Notes: generated by a model not told the origin, from the letters alone. A DNA stretch of 64,000 nucleotides from Lactiplantibacillus pingfangensis (GCF_005404945.1 NZ_BJDG01000002.1:1-64000); one strand, 5' to 3'; positions 7,784 to 17,394 are shown, counted from the stretch's first letter. Made by a program: numbers and translations.

Positions 7784-7811
7784 TTTACGCAGGGAAAATG
7801 GGGACTATAAT
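7784..7811 (+). promoter_or_regulatory. Promoter for the genes at 7901 and 8155
   Basis: TTTACG (7784-7789), 16-base spacer, TATAAT (7806-7811). A direct repeat TTGACGTTGG(G/T)TAAA flanks it at 7760 and 7845, 85 bases apart, and could be an operator; that part is inference. Confidence 0.6.
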
Positions 7812-7900
7812 AGAGTTGTAGCTAGATGGGTAACGCCAAGTGGATTGACGTTGGTTAAAAATTTACCGGTAAAAAGTCAAAATAAAGGAGATCATGATTT

Positions 7901-8128
7901 TTGGTATACAAAGACGTGTTTGGAATTGACCACGAGGATTGTCACATTGTGCAGACCCGGCATGAATTCAACCGAATTTTTATTATTGAAAATGACGTTG
8001 GCTCACGGTTTACTTGTATCAAAAAAGATGCCCCGCTAGAAAAGAAAATGTCTGGTCATTGGAAGTATGCAAAGGCCAGTGATGCACCTAAAAACTACGC
8101 GGTTCCTTATAAGGCGCAAAAAAGTTAA
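7901..8128 (+). CDS. Hypothetical 75-residue protein
   Basis: Not recognised. The best start is TTG 7901, ten bases after AAAGGAG; the ATG at 7894 is in another frame and stops after ten codons. The product is soluble-looking and charged (motif GIDHEDCHIVQTRHEF, basic C-terminus PYKAQKS), with no signal or membrane segment. A small membrane protein gene follows 26 bases later. Confidence 0.6.
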   Translation: MVYKDVFGIDHEDCHIVQTRHEFNRIFIIENDVGSRFTCIKKDAPLEKKMSGHWKYAKASDAPKNYAVPYKAQKS

Positions 8129-8154
8129 GGCTACCGACTGAAAAGAGGATCGAG

Positions 8155-8427
8155 ATGCGATTGTATCAACCGTTAACCAAACATAATGGGCGCGTGCCCC
8201 GTAGTGGAAAAGTTCGTAATAATCCATTTTACGGGATTCATGGTGCCGACTGGGTCAAAAATGAGAGTGCCTCGCTATTCAATGCCGAGCACGAACAGGC
8301 GCAACCCCATCACCAACTGCATCGGCGTGTTGGTCAAACAACGCGCAAGATTTTGTGGGCGATGGTCATCGTGATTGGCATGTTGATCATTGGTTTCATC
8401 CTTTATTCATTGGCAATTAACTTTTAA
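8155..8427 (+). CDS. Single-pass membrane protein of unknown function
   Basis: 90 residues: a basic, His-rich N-terminal 60 residues (HHQLHRRVGQTTRK) and one C-terminal membrane helix (about 66-88), suggesting a tail-anchored protein with a cytoplasmic basic domain. AAGAGGA lies seven bases ahead of the ATG. It probably shares a transcript with the gene at 7901. No family recognised. Confidence 0.7.
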   Translation: MRLYQPLTKHNGRVPRSGKVRNNPFYGIHGADWVKNESASLFNAEHEQAQPHHQLHRRVGQTTRKILWAMVIVIGMLIIGFILYSLAINF

Positions 8428-8435
8428 AGCAATCA

Positions 8436-8494
8436 AATAGAACGACACTTCAGCAATGACGAAATCGTCTCGTTGAAGTGTCGTTCTATTTTAT
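8436..8494. terminator. Bidirectional terminator
   Basis: AATAGAACGACACTTCA (8436 on) pairs with TGAAGTGTCGTTCTATT; A run before and T run after, so it can end both the + strand unit and the convergent deacetylase gene. Confidence 0.88.
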
Positions 8495-8496
8495 TG

Positions 8497-9336
8497 TTAT
8501 TTAAGCAGTCCCGCAAATGTTTCTAAGGACATGCCGGGTGTGACGCGTTGACGCGTTAAATTATAAGGGTCAGTCTCGCTAGTGGCAATTCCCGGAGCGG
8601 TTGATAAGGCGTACTTGTAGCCTGCCTTTTTGGCGGCGCGGCTGGTGGCTGCATTCGCCCGGCCGGCTGGATAACAAATGACTGGCGTTTTCTGGTGCAA
8701 GTTTTGATCGAGCCAGCGTTTCGACTCAGTGAGCTCTTTAAGCTGATCGGCATAGCTGAGTTCGTTTAAATCGAGATGCCTGACGGTGTGACTCTGGAAG
8801 TCGATGACGCCGGAAGCGGCCATTTTCTTTGCATCTGCGAGGGATAAATGGTTCGGATGGGTCGCAAACCCGGTAATGAAGTTAATCGTCGCATGTTGAT
8901 GATTGGCTTTCAAAATTGGCCAGGCCGCAGTTTTGTTATCCGTGTAGCTGTCATCTAAGGTGACCCAAACGATTTTTTGTTGTGGAATCCGGTGATGAGA
9001 TAAGGCGTAAACCGCTTCGGTCGTCGTCAATGTGCGGTAATGCTGTTGTTTCAAATAAGCCATCTCAGCCTTGAATTCAGTAGCTGGGACTTTGAGGGCA
9101 TTGCCGCTGGAAATACTATGGTACATTAAAATCGGTAGTTTAACCGTTTTGACGGTTTTCCAGTCTGCATACGGCGACTTTTTGGGCTTGGTCGCTTTCC
9201 GTGTGACTTTTTTAGATGATACCGTTGAACTAGCTGCTTTAGAGTTGCTTGTGCCGCTACCACAGCCCGCTAAACCGACGATGAGTAATGTTAGCAAGCC
9301 GAAGCCTACAAAGTGTTTAAAACCCCTAAAATGCAT
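8497..9336 (-). CDS. Lipoprotein polysaccharide deacetylase
   Basis: 279 residues from the ATG at 9336, which has GGGGGAG upstream. Residues 1-25 are a lipoprotein signal (LIVGLAGCGS, lipobox Cys). A linker rich in Ser/Lys/Thr follows, then a NodB-type carbohydrate esterase 4 domain: LPILMYHSI, VWVTLDDSYTDN (metal and catalytic Asp pair), FQSHTVRH (metal-binding His pair) and CYPAGRANA. It is expected to sit outside the membrane and deacetylate peptidoglycan or another N-acetylated glycan. It is convergent with the preceding unit. The start at 9420 was rejected because it lacks a ribosome binding site and would bury the signal peptide. Confidence 0.9.
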   Translation of the reverse strand: MHFRGFKHFVGFGLLTLLIVGLAGCGSGTSNSKAASSTVSSKKVTRKATKPKKSPYADWKTVKTVKLPILMYHSISSGNALKVPATEFKAEMAYLKQQHYRTLTTTEAVYALSHHRIPQQKIVWVTLDDSYTDNKTAAWPILKANHQHATINFITGFATHPNHLSLADAKKMAASGVIDFQSHTVRHLDLNELSYADQLKELTESKRWLDQNLHQKTPVICYPAGRANAATSRAAKKAGYKYALSTAPGIATSETDPYNLTRQRVTPGMSLETFAGLLK

Positions 9337-9592
9337 AATAACTCCCCCCGAAATCTTGATTGTTTTAATTTTAACGGATTTTTTGGAATTTGGCGCGTTT
9401 TTGCTGAAAAAAACTGACAATTATTTAAGCTAGCAGTGCCCCTCAGGGAAAACTAATGTATTAAGAATTCGTTGACTTTGTTAGCAATTGTTTAATCAAG
9501 TTAAGAATGATTTAGCCCCTCTAGGCAGGCACGTTGCGGCTTGATACGATAGTGCTTGTAATCAAAAAATCACTCTTGCGGGGGAAACAAGT

Positions 9593-9985
9593 ATGAAGAA
9601 ATTAATTATTGGGTTGTTAGTTGTGATGGGCGTGAGTGTTGCGGCGCTGTTGGGTGCCGGGACGCTGACGAAGGATAGCGGGTCGGAGTTGTCAATGGCA
9701 CTCGATAACGTGAATCCGTTAGTCAAGACGAGTACTGTTTATGGTGTCACCAACACTGCGATTAAAAAAGGGAAAGGCGGCGCTGGCGAAGACATTTATA
9801 CTTATCGAATTAAGACCGTCGATGTGAAAGGCCAGGCCCGTTGGTTGACTTTTACCGCCGACAAACGGTTGAAACTAAATAAATATTTGAAGATCGACAC
9901 CAAAGGTCAGAATGTCAATAGTTGGGAAGCAGTGAGTTTACAAGCGGTTCCCAAGACCGTGGTTCAGCAATTGGCGAACAGCTAA
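9593..9985 (+). CDS. YxeA-family (DUF1093) small exported protein
   Basis: 130 residues with an N-terminal signal or anchor helix (residues 3-24) and an OB-like beta domain: YTYRIKTVDVKGQARWLTFTADKRL, then YLKIDTKGQNVNSWEAV, matching the YxeA/DUF1093 pattern. GGGGGAAAC lies upstream. Function is unknown in the family. It is monocistronic, ended by the terminator at 10046. Confidence 0.82.
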   Translation: MKKLIIGLLVVMGVSVAALLGAGTLTKDSGSELSMALDNVNPLVKTSTVYGVTNTAIKKGKGGAGEDIYTYRIKTVDVKGQARWLTFTADKRLKLNKYLKIDTKGQNVNSWEAVSLQAVPKTVVQQLANS

Positions 9986-10045
9986 ATGAAGCTGCGCCAC
10001 CAGCTGTTTTGTATTTTCAAATTATCAAGTGTAAAAAATAAGGCT

Positions 10046-10088
10046 AAAAGACGAGCAAACCAGAAAAATCAGGTTGCTCGTCTTTTTT
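10046..10088 (+). terminator. Terminator after yxeA-type gene
   Basis: AAAAGACGAGCAACC-type stem: AAAAGACGAGCAAAC pairs with GTTGCTCGTCTTTT around CAGAAAAATCAG, ending in TTTTTT. The rest of 9986-10390 holds only the promoter at 10310. Confidence 0.85.
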
Positions 10089-10309
10089 GATGTCGTCTAG
10101 ATCATCGCTTCCAGTTGCTAACCCGCCGTACTTCACGATTATAAGTCATGGAGGGTTCACCATGAGTCTAATAGTGACCGGTCCGTTATAATGACAGTAA
10201 ACGATGACTAGACACAAACTTTCGGGGCCTTAAGAAATTCTTAAACCCTTTTAGCTGTCAAAGCGTTAGAGTTGCGTTACAATGGTTTGCGTGAGACTTG
10301 TAAAGATGG

Positions 10310-10338
10310 TTGACAAAACACTGATTTTTAGCTAAATT
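10310..10338 (+). promoter_or_regulatory. Promoter of ABC exporter unit
   Basis: TTGACA (10310-10315), 17-base spacer, TAAATT (10333-10338), 52 bases ahead of the first ABC gene. Confidence 0.65.
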
Positions 10339-10390
10339 AGATAATTGCACTGTCATTAGCATAATTATATTAGTGAAGGGGAGCGTGTTG

Positions 10391-12047
10391 ATGCTTAAAA
10401 TAGCAAAAGGGCGGATCTCAACGATGGCGGTTATCGGGGCAATCTTATTTATGATTGTCCAAGTAATCGCTACTTTGAATCTACCTAGTTTGACCTCAAA
10501 TATTGTGAATAACGGGGTCGCCACAGGTAATATTAGTTATATTTGGAAAATTGGGTTTGAGATGATCGGATTTTCCTTGCTGTCTGTTGTTGCCGCCTTT
10601 GGGAATGTTTTCCTAGCTGCGCGGTCGTCACAAAAATTAGGTAAGAATTTACGTTCGGATATTTATAAAAAGGTTATTAATTTTTCGAATGATGAATTCG
10701 ACAAGGTTGAAACCTCTTCATTAATTACACGAACAACTAATGACGTGGTCCAGATTCAAAACGTTGCGATGATGGCGTTACGGATGATGATTATGGCGCC
10801 CATCATGTTGGTCGGGGCGAGTTTTCTGGCCTATACCAAGAGTCATGAATTAACTTGGATCTTTGTCGTTTCAATTCCGGTATTATTGATCTTTATTGGG
10901 ATAGTCATGGCTTTTGCAATTCCATTATTCCGAGCGATGCAAACCAAGACCGACCGGATCAACTTAGTTTTCCGTGAAGGCTTGACTGGGGTTCGGGTTA
11001 TTCGGGCGTTCCGTCAAGATAAATTTGAACAAGATCGTTTTGAAGGTGCGAATAAAGACTACACCCAAAATGCGATTAAAGTTAACACCATCGTGGCGTT
11101 GGCTTTTCCAATCATGACGTTGATCATGAGCGGGACTAACGTTGCGATTGTCTGGTTTGGTGGTCAATTGATCAGTAGCCAAACGATGCAAGTCGGGAAC
11201 ATGATTGCGTTCATGACTTACGCCATGCAAGTTTTAATGAGCTTTATGTTGCTGGCGATGGTCTTTGCCTTGATTCCACGGGCTGCCGCTTCAGCAACCC
11301 GGATTCAAGAAGTCTTAGATATTGAAACTAAAATTAATGATCCAGAAAAGCCCGTGGCGTTGCCTGCAACGAAACAACACAGCTTGGCTTTTGACCACGT
11401 TGATTATCGTTATCAAACGGCAGAACAGTTGGCGCTGGCAGATATTGATTTCAGTGCCCATTCAGGTCAAACCGTCGCCATCATTGGTGGGACTGGTTCT
11501 GGGAAGACCACACTGGTTAATTTGATCCCACGGTTTTATGACATTGAAAAAGGTGCAGTGAAGCTTGATGGGGAGGACGTTCGCAGCTTAAAGACGGCGG
11601 ACCTCCATCGGGCAATTTCCTTTGTGCCACAAACGGCGACACTGTTTACCGGGACTATTCGGGATAATTTGAAGTTTGGGAATGCGGATGCAACGGATGA
11701 CGAAATTTGGCATGCGTTAGAAATTGCGTGGTCAACGGCAACGTTTGGCGATTGCGCGTGCGTTAGTTAAGCAAGCGTCTGTCTACGTGTTTGATGATTC
11801 GTTCTCAGCCTTAGACTTTAAGACCGATGCGCAATTGCGGGCTGAACTGCGTCAAGATGACCAAGTGCAACAAGCAGTGGTTGTCATCGTGGCCCAACGA
11901 ATTGCAACGGTTGCTGATGCAGACTTAATTCTCGTGTTAGATAACGGGAAGTTAGTTGGTAAAGGCACCCATCAAGAATTAAAAGCGAACAACGAAGTTT
12001 ATCAAGAAATTATGAAGTCACAATTACGAGAGGAGGATCAACTGTAA
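10391..12047 (+). pseudogene. ABC exporter half-transporter, frameshifted by an internal deletion
   Basis: Start ATG 10391 follows AAGGGGAG. The membrane domain (residues 1-300) and the beginning of the ATPase are intact: Walker A GGTGSGKTT, Q-loop FVPQTATLFTGTIRDNL. At about 11730 the reading jumps from DEIWHALEIA straight into GQRQRLAIARALVKQ in another frame, so the stretch holding the helical subdomain and the LSGGQ signature start is missing. The first frame ends at 11770 with a scrambled tail. The second frame continues to 12047 with the remains of Walker B (VYVFDDSFSALD) and the H-loop region, where VIVAQRIATV lacks the usual His. Its stop overlaps the next ABC gene (TAATG). The partner at 12047 is intact, so the heterodimer is probably lost unless the truncated subunit still assembles. 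Confidence 0.9.
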
Positions 12048-13936
12048 TGAGTGAAAAGAAATCAACAAGTGCGGATACGCCACGTCCATCAGGCCCACGT
12101 CATGGCCCTGGTGCGCAAGGCTTAGTCGAAAAGCCGAAGAGCTTCTGGAAAACGGCTTGGCGCTTAATGAAATACATGTCTGATCGCTGGGTCGGTTTAG
12201 CGATTGTCATGATTTTTGCGATTGCATCGGTGATCTTCCAAATTCGAACGCCTAAGATTTTAGGGGAAGCTACGACTGAAATTTACAAAGGCATTATGAA
12301 AGGTGCTGCCCAACAAAAGGCCGGCATTAGTCAATCTGGTTATCCAATTAACTTTGAGAAGATTGGCGAAATTATCCTAGTTGTCATCTTGATGTATGTG
12401 GCATCAGCGTTATTCAACTTTGCCCAACAATATATTATGACGCGAATTTCGCAAGGCACCGTTTATAAATTGCGACGGTCATTTAAAGGTAAAATGCAAA
12501 ACGTTCCCATCTCATACTATGATACCCATTCAAACGGGGATATTATGAGTCGGGCCGTCAACGATATGGATAACATCGCCAATACATTGCAACAAAACTT
12601 AACGCAAGCGGTCACGAGTACCGTGACCTTTGTGGGGACGTTGTGGATGATGTTGTCGATTAGTTGGAAATTAACGTTGATTGCCTTAGTTACGATTCCT
12701 TTGAGTGTCGTCGTCGTTGGGGTGATTGCGCCAAAATCACAAAAATATTTTGGCATTCAACAAAAGAGTTTAGGCTTATTAAACAACCAAGTTGAAGAAA
12801 ATTATGCTGGTCACGTGGTTATCAAGAGTTTCAATAAGGAACAAGATGCCATTGACGACTTTGAAGTTCAAAATGACAATTATTATCAATCAGCCTGGAA
12901 AGCACAATTTATTTCTGGGATTATCATGCCATTAATGATGTTCCTGAACAATATTGGCTACGTCTTTGTCGCGATTATTGGTGGGATTGATGTTGCGAAC
13001 GGGAAAGTTACCCTTGGGAACATTCAAGCGTTCTTACAATATACCCAACAATTTTCACAACCAATTTCACAATTGGCCAACTTATTGAACACAATTCAAT
13101 CAACTGTCGCTTCTGCTGAACGAGTCTTTGAAGTCCTTGACGAAGAAGAAATGGTCCAGACGCATTCAGAATTACCAGCTGAAACGGATAGCGATAACTT
13201 AATTAGTTTAGAACATGTTCAATTTGGTTATACGGATGATGCCCTGCTGATGAAGGACTATAACTTAGATGTGAAACGTGGTCAACAAGTCGCCATCGTT
13301 GGACCGACTGGTGCCGGTAAGACGACCATTATTAACTTACTTGAACGCTTTTATGATATTAAAGGTGGCTCGATTCGGTTGAACGGTGTTGATACCCGTG
13401 ATTTGAAGCGGGAAGACTTACGTTCTCATTTTGCAATGGTCTTACAAGATACTTGGCTGTTTACCGGGACCATTTTCGACAACTTGAAATACGGTCGTGA
13501 AGACGCGACTGACGATGAAATCTATGCGGCAGCTAAAGCAGCCCACGTGGATGACTTTGTGCGCAAGTTACCAGATGGCTATCAGACCATTCTGAATGAA
13601 GAAGCGTCCAACATTTCACAAGGTCAACGTCAATTATTGACCATTGCGCGGGCCTTCGTAGCTGATCCCGAAATTTTGATTTTGGATGAAGCGACAAGTT
13701 CTGTTGATACACGGACTGAAGTGCATATTCAACATGCGATGGAACGGCTATTGAAGAACCGGACGAGTTTCGTCGTTGCCCATCGGTTATCAACCATTCA
13801 AGGTGCCGATAACATCATTGTCATGAATCATGGTTCAGTGGTTGAAACCGGGACGCATGAAGAATTGATGGCACAAAATGGCTTTTACGCTGACCTGTAC
13901 AACAGTCAATTTACCGGGAACATTAGCTTAGACTAA
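12047..13936 (+). CDS. ABC-type multidrug/lipid exporter, permease-ATPase fusion
   Basis: 629 residues. A Pro-rich N-terminus, six membrane helices (about 45-360), then a complete ATPase: Walker A GPTGAGKTT, Q-loop MVLQDTWLFTGTIFDNL, signature NISQGQRQLLTIARA (variant of LSGGQ), Walker B ILILDEATSSVD and switch His in VAHRLST. It overlaps the upstream pseudogene by one base, the normal arrangement of heterodimeric exporters (LmrCD/BmrCD type). In that class one site is usually degenerate; here this subunit keeps canonical motifs. Substrate unknown. Confidence 0.93.
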   Translation: MSEKKSTSADTPRPSGPRHGPGAQGLVEKPKSFWKTAWRLMKYMSDRWVGLAIVMIFAIASVIFQIRTPKILGEATTEIYKGIMKGAAQQKAGISQSGYPINFEKIGEIILVVILMYVASALFNFAQQYIMTRISQGTVYKLRRSFKGKMQNVPISYYDTHSNGDIMSRAVNDMDNIANTLQQNLTQAVTSTVTFVGTLWMMLSISWKLTLIALVTIPLSVVVVGVIAPKSQKYFGIQQKSLGLLNNQVEENYAGHVVIKSFNKEQDAIDDFEVQNDNYYQSAWKAQFISGIIMPLMMFLNNIGYVFVAIIGGIDVANGKVTLGNIQAFLQYTQQFSQPISQLANLLNTIQSTVASAERVFEVLDEEEMVQTHSELPAETDSDNLISLEHVQFGYTDDALLMKDYNLDVKRGQQVAIVGPTGAGKTTIINLLERFYDIKGGSIRLNGVDTRDLKREDLRSHFAMVLQDTWLFTGTIFDNLKYGREDATDDEIYAAAKAAHVDDFVRKLPDGYQTILNEEASNISQGQRQLLTIARAFVADPEILILDEATSSVDTRTEVHIQHAMERLLKNRTSFVVAHRLSTIQGADNIIVMNHGSVVETGTHEELMAQNGFYADLYNSQFTGNISLD

Positions 13937-13950
13937 AGGAGGGGTGTCAA

Positions 13951-14919
13951 GTGTTTCGAAAAACAACATTCGTTGCCGTCACAGCTGGGCTGCTCGCCGT
14001 TGTTTTAGCCGGTTGTGGGCAAAATAGCCTATCAACGACCAAATCAACGTATACGCGAAGTGGACTAGTTGCGAGCGTGAAGGGCCGTAGTAATCAGAAG
14101 ACGGTCAGTTACCGCTTAGACGGGCAAAAGACTAAAACAGCGAAAGTGCATAACAATACGTTTATTATTCAAGTGCCAACCAAGACAACCCGCCAAACGG
14201 TCAAGTTAACGGCCGGCAGTGCGAAAAAGACGGTTTATGTCAAGAGTGCCAAGCGTTTAACCACCTATACCAAGATGGCAACGGCTTATAATCAAGCGTT
14301 GATTGGCTCGAAAATGACCAAATCGCAACAGCAGGCGGCACAAAAGTTACAAGTTCAAGGCGCTGCGTTGAAGAAACAACAGGCGACGATCCAAGCGGCA
14401 GTTACCAAGGCAAAAGCCCAAGTCGCTGCCGGTGGGACCGAAGCTGCGACTGGCGCCGCAACATTGCAAGCGCAACAAGCCGCGGCTGCTAAGCTTCAAA
14501 CGCAAGCCGCAAGTTTGAAGGCGAGTCAGAAAACTGTCGCTGCTGCGATGAAGACCGCTAAAGCCAAAGTTAAGGATGAGCTTTTGCCGACTAAAGTGCC
14601 AACGGGTGTGACCAACGTCTTAACCACTAAAGATTACAAGATTCGAATGAACGTTCAATCTGGTGATGTGATGGGGACGGCAATGATTGTGCCAACCAAG
14701 GCCTTTAAGAACAAGACCCGTCAAAAGAACTTTGGAACGTCATTTGCGTTGTTAAGCAGCACTTCTGGCGCTGACGCTAAACAAGTAATGAAGAAATTCA
14801 GTAAAGAGACTAAGAGTAACAAGAGCAGTACCACGACAATTGATCCAATTGTTTCAAAAGGGGTCCGCTTTACGATCGGTGTCTCCAGCTCTGATTTATA
14901 TATCTTTATGACCAAATAA
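13951..14919 (+). CDS. Lipoprotein of unknown function
   Basis: 322 residues starting at GTG 13951 after AAAGGAGGGG. Lipobox VVLAGCGQN at about residues 18-26. Residues 30-100 are a beta-type Lys/Thr-rich domain, 105-205 an Ala/Gln/Lys-rich coiled region, and 215-322 a C-terminal alpha/beta domain ending SSSDLYIFMTK. It follows the ABC gene by 14 bases, so it is co-transcribed with the exporter and may be an accessory surface factor. Family not recognised. Confidence 0.82.
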   Translation: MFRKTTFVAVTAGLLAVVLAGCGQNSLSTTKSTYTRSGLVASVKGRSNQKTVSYRLDGQKTKTAKVHNNTFIIQVPTKTTRQTVKLTAGSAKKTVYVKSAKRLTTYTKMATAYNQALIGSKMTKSQQQAAQKLQVQGAALKKQQATIQAAVTKAKAQVAAGGTEAATGAATLQAQQAAAAKLQTQAASLKASQKTVAAAMKTAKAKVKDELLPTKVPTGVTNVLTTKDYKIRMNVQSGDVMGTAMIVPTKAFKNKTRQKNFGTSFALLSSTSGADAKQVMKKFSKETKSNKSSTTTIDPIVSKGVRFTIGVSSSDLYIFMTK

Positions 14920-14926
14920 TTTCGTC

Positions 14927-14973
14927 AAAAAAGCACTTATCACGGCCACAGCGGTTGTGATAAGTGCTTTTTT
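14927..14973 (+). terminator. Terminator after ABC-lipoprotein unit
   Basis: AAAAAAGCACTTATCAC pairs with GTGATAAGTGCTTTTTT around a short loop. Confidence 0.9.
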
Positions 14974-15060
14974 AGTCAAATGACTAAAGGTTGAGAGACG
15001 GAAATCACTAATAAACGCAGTCGTACCAGAACATTGGTGATGAAAAAAGCCAACGTTGTC

Positions 15061-15247
15061 GCTTCCGGGCGTCGCCGATTACATGCGGACGAGGGACCAG
15101 GCCAAGCCTGAGGAGCGGTCTTGGCCTTCGCCCGGAATAGTTGCAAACACCGCAACTATCCCGGACCGTCCGTCCCGTAAGACCGGCAAGAAACTGCCGC
15201 TCAAACGGGACTTTCACGTCCGATGCAATCAGCGACGCCCTACAGCT
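15061..15247 (+). repeat. Structured intergenic repeat A, copy 2
   Basis: The most diverged copy, and the most informative. Closing stem GGGCGTCGCCGAT against ATCAGCGACGCCC. Hairpins: GGCCAAG/CTTGGCC, AGTTGC/GCAACT (CTTGC/GCAAG in most copies) and GTCCCGT/ACGGGAC (GTGGCGT/ACGCCAC elsewhere). In each case both sides changed together. It begins 142 bases after the lipoprotein stop. 15248-15438 holds nothing I can support. Confidence 0.85.
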
Positions 15248-15438
15248 AGGCTAGTGGTTTTAAGGATAAAAAACTCAAAAGCAGTTGATTTGAGTCTTAA
15301 AATTATGGCATCAGTTAGCAATGTGTTGAATTTTGTTGGCTGCTTTCATTGGCCGTCCGTGGTGTAAAGTCGGTCAAAAAATAGAAGTGTTTATTATTGA
15401 TGTGATGCTGTCCACGATTGTTCTAAAGTTGTAAATCG

Positions 15439-15768
15439 TTACTCAAATGACAACTCTAAGAAATAGCGATTTTTACTCGGTAAATGGGCGGTTGATACCC
15501 ACACTTCATGGTAGTTGGGAACTTTTTTCTCGGTGTAATCGAAGAAAAAGTCTAATAAGCCACCATTTTTAGCAACAAACTCATCTTCAAAACGGTTGAC
15601 GAGCAGTTTATCATTTGGGAAATAGATTTCGGGATTCGCAACTTTGATTCGATCGGGAATCGCCATGCGTACCACGTTGGTGTATTCGGGCGTGGTAAAG
15701 GTGATTTCAGCCGGGTGATGGACGATATAGAACAAGACATTATAAATTGAATCAGAATTAATAGCCAC
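15439..15768 (-). CDS. Hypothetical protein, about 109 residues
   Basis: Not recognised. The frame is open to 15816, but a TATAAT box on the minus strand (15800-15805) lies inside the longer version, so I prefer GTG 15768, ten bases after AAAGGA. The product is soluble, acidic and aromatic-rich (IYNVLFYIVHHPAEI, LLDFFFDYTEK), ending NRYFLELSFE. It is divergent from bcaT; the perfect palindrome ACACGTGT at about 15813-15820 sits between the two. Confidence 0.65.
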   Translation of the reverse strand: MAINSDSIYNVLFYIVHHPAEITFTTPEYTNVVRMAIPDRIKVANPEIYFPNDKLLVNRFEDEFVAKNGGLLDFFFDYTEKKVPNYHEVWVSTAHLPSKNRYFLELSFE

Positions 15769-15849
15769 GACGAACCAGTCCTTTGTTAAATTTGTGTCTA
15801 TTATACCAAAAAACACGTGTTTTTCATGAAAAATCTTTCCGGATGCTAC

Positions 15850-15878
15850 TTGACAAAGCTCTCATAAACTATTAATCT
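15850..15878 (+). promoter_or_regulatory. Promoter of bcaT
   Basis: TTGACA (15850-15855), 17-base spacer, TAATCT (15873-15878); 90 bases of leader follow before the ATG at 15969. Confidence 0.7.
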
Positions 15879-15968
15879 TTTAATTAAATTCCAATTAATT
15901 AACTGTTGGTTGCCTCAGTCGCCACAGATTATTTAGGAATAAATTACATATAAAGGAAGTTGACTTAA

Positions 15969-16997
15969 ATGGCAGATGTACAACTAGATTGGAATAACTT
16001 AGGGTTTAATTATCGGAATCTCCCATATCGTTATCGGGCTTATTATAAAGATGGCGAATGGGTTAAACATGAATTAACTGGTGATGCGACCTTACATATT
16101 AGTGAAGGCTCAACTGCGTTACATTATGGTCAACAAGATTTTGAAGGGTTAAAAGCGTATCGGACTAAGGATGGGAGCGTTCAATTATTCCGGCCTGATC
16201 GTAATGCGGCCCGAATGCAAACCAGCTGTGAACGGCTTCTCATGCCACAAGTGCCGACTGACATGTTTGTCGATGCGGTCAAACAAGTCGTTAAGGCCAA
16301 CCAAGATTACGTGCCACCATATGGGACTGGCGCAACGTTGTACTTACGGCCACTCATGATTGGTGTTGGCGGTAATATTGGTGTGCATCCAGCGCAAGAA
16401 TACATCTTTACGGTTTTTGCCATGCCTGTCGGTAGCTACTTCAAAGGTGGCATGACTCCAACGAACTTTACCACTTCAAATTATGACCGGGCTGCGCATA
16501 AAGGGACTGGGGCCTATAAAGTTGGTGGGAACTACGCTGCCAGCTTGTTCCCTGGGCAAGAGGCGCACGCCAATGGTTATTCCGACTGTGTCTATCTTGA
16601 CCCAGTTGAACACAAGAAGATCGAGGAAGTCGGTTCTGCAAACTTCTTTGGGATTACGAAAGATAACAAGTTTGTGACGCCAAAGTCACCATCAATCTTG
16701 CCATCAGTCACCAAGTATTCACTACTTTACTTGGCTGAGCACAAGTTTGGCATGGAAACAGAACAGGGTGACGTTTATATTGATGACTTGGATCGGTTCG
16801 CTGAAGCTGGCGCTTGTGGGACTGCGGCCGTTATCTCACCAATTGGTGGGCTAGAACACAACGGCAACTTACACGTCTTCTACAGTGAAACTGAAGTTGG
16901 CCCAGTTACCAAGAAACTTTATGATGAATTAACTGGGATTCAATTCGGTGATCGTGAAGCGCCTGAAGGTTGGATTCAAAAGGTTGACTTAGACTAA
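15969..16997 (+). CDS. bcaT: Branched-chain amino acid aminotransferase
   Basis: 342 residues, full length for the PLP-dependent fold-type IV family. It transfers the amino group between Leu/Ile/Val and 2-oxoglutarate. Visible motifs: HYGQQDFEGLKAYR, RPDRNAARM, GTGAYKVGGNYAAS with the PLP Lys, and GTAAVISPIGG near the C-terminus. AAAGGAAG precedes the ATG. It is monocistronic. In lactobacilli this enzyme feeds 2-oxo acids to hydroxyacid dehydrogenases, such as the HicDH at 47543. Confidence 0.95.
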   Translation: MADVQLDWNNLGFNYRNLPYRYRAYYKDGEWVKHELTGDATLHISEGSTALHYGQQDFEGLKAYRTKDGSVQLFRPDRNAARMQTSCERLLMPQVPTDMFVDAVKQVVKANQDYVPPYGTGATLYLRPLMIGVGGNIGVHPAQEYIFTVFAMPVGSYFKGGMTPTNFTTSNYDRAAHKGTGAYKVGGNYAASLFPGQEAHANGYSDCVYLDPVEHKKIEEVGSANFFGITKDNKFVTPKSPSILPSVTKYSLLYLAEHKFGMETEQGDVYIDDLDRFAEAGACGTAAVISPIGGLEHNGNLHVFYSETEVGPVTKKLYDELTGIQFGDREAPEGWIQKVDLD

Positions 16998-17013
16998 ATT
17001 GAGATTATGAACG

Positions 17014-17044
17014 AGTCTGGAAGTTATCATTTCCAGGCTTTTTT
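17014..17044 (+). terminator. Terminator of bcaT
   Basis: GTCTGGAA pairs with TTTCCAGGC around GTTATCA, followed by TTTTTT. Confidence 0.85.
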
Positions 17045-17065
17045 GATGTGTAGCTGAAGGTTGTC

Positions 17066-17247
17066 GCTTCCGGCTGGGACTGATAACATGCGGCCGTGGG
17101 ACCGGTCCAAGCCAAGCGCGTCTTGGCCCTCGCCCGGAACCCTTGCAAAAATCGCAAGTGTCCCGGTCCGTCCGTGGCGTAAAATCGGCAAAGACAGCCG
17201 ATTAACGCCACCTTCACGACCGATGTTATCGGTCCCAGCCTTCAGCT
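17066..17247 (+). repeat. Structured intergenic repeat A, copy 3
   Basis: Closing stem GGCTGGGACTGATAACAT against ATGTTATCGGTCCCAGCC, extended inward by CGGCCGTG/CACGACCG, giving about 21 pairs with one bulged G. Hairpins CCAAG/CTTGG, CTTGC/GCAAG, GTGGCGT/ACGCCAC. AGCTGAAGG at 17052-17060 can extend the stem against the terminal TTCAGCT. It begins 69 bases after the bcaT stop. Confidence 0.88.
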
Positions 17248-17394
17248 ATTAGGTCTGTCTGACGGAGTACTCATCACGAGTTTAGTTTAGGTATGATGAT
17301 ATTGCCCTGTTCATATTTTTTGTACTTGCAACCTTTAGTATTCGAATACATTGATCTGAAAGTGGCGTTGTATTTATGACAGACGCCTTAATTT

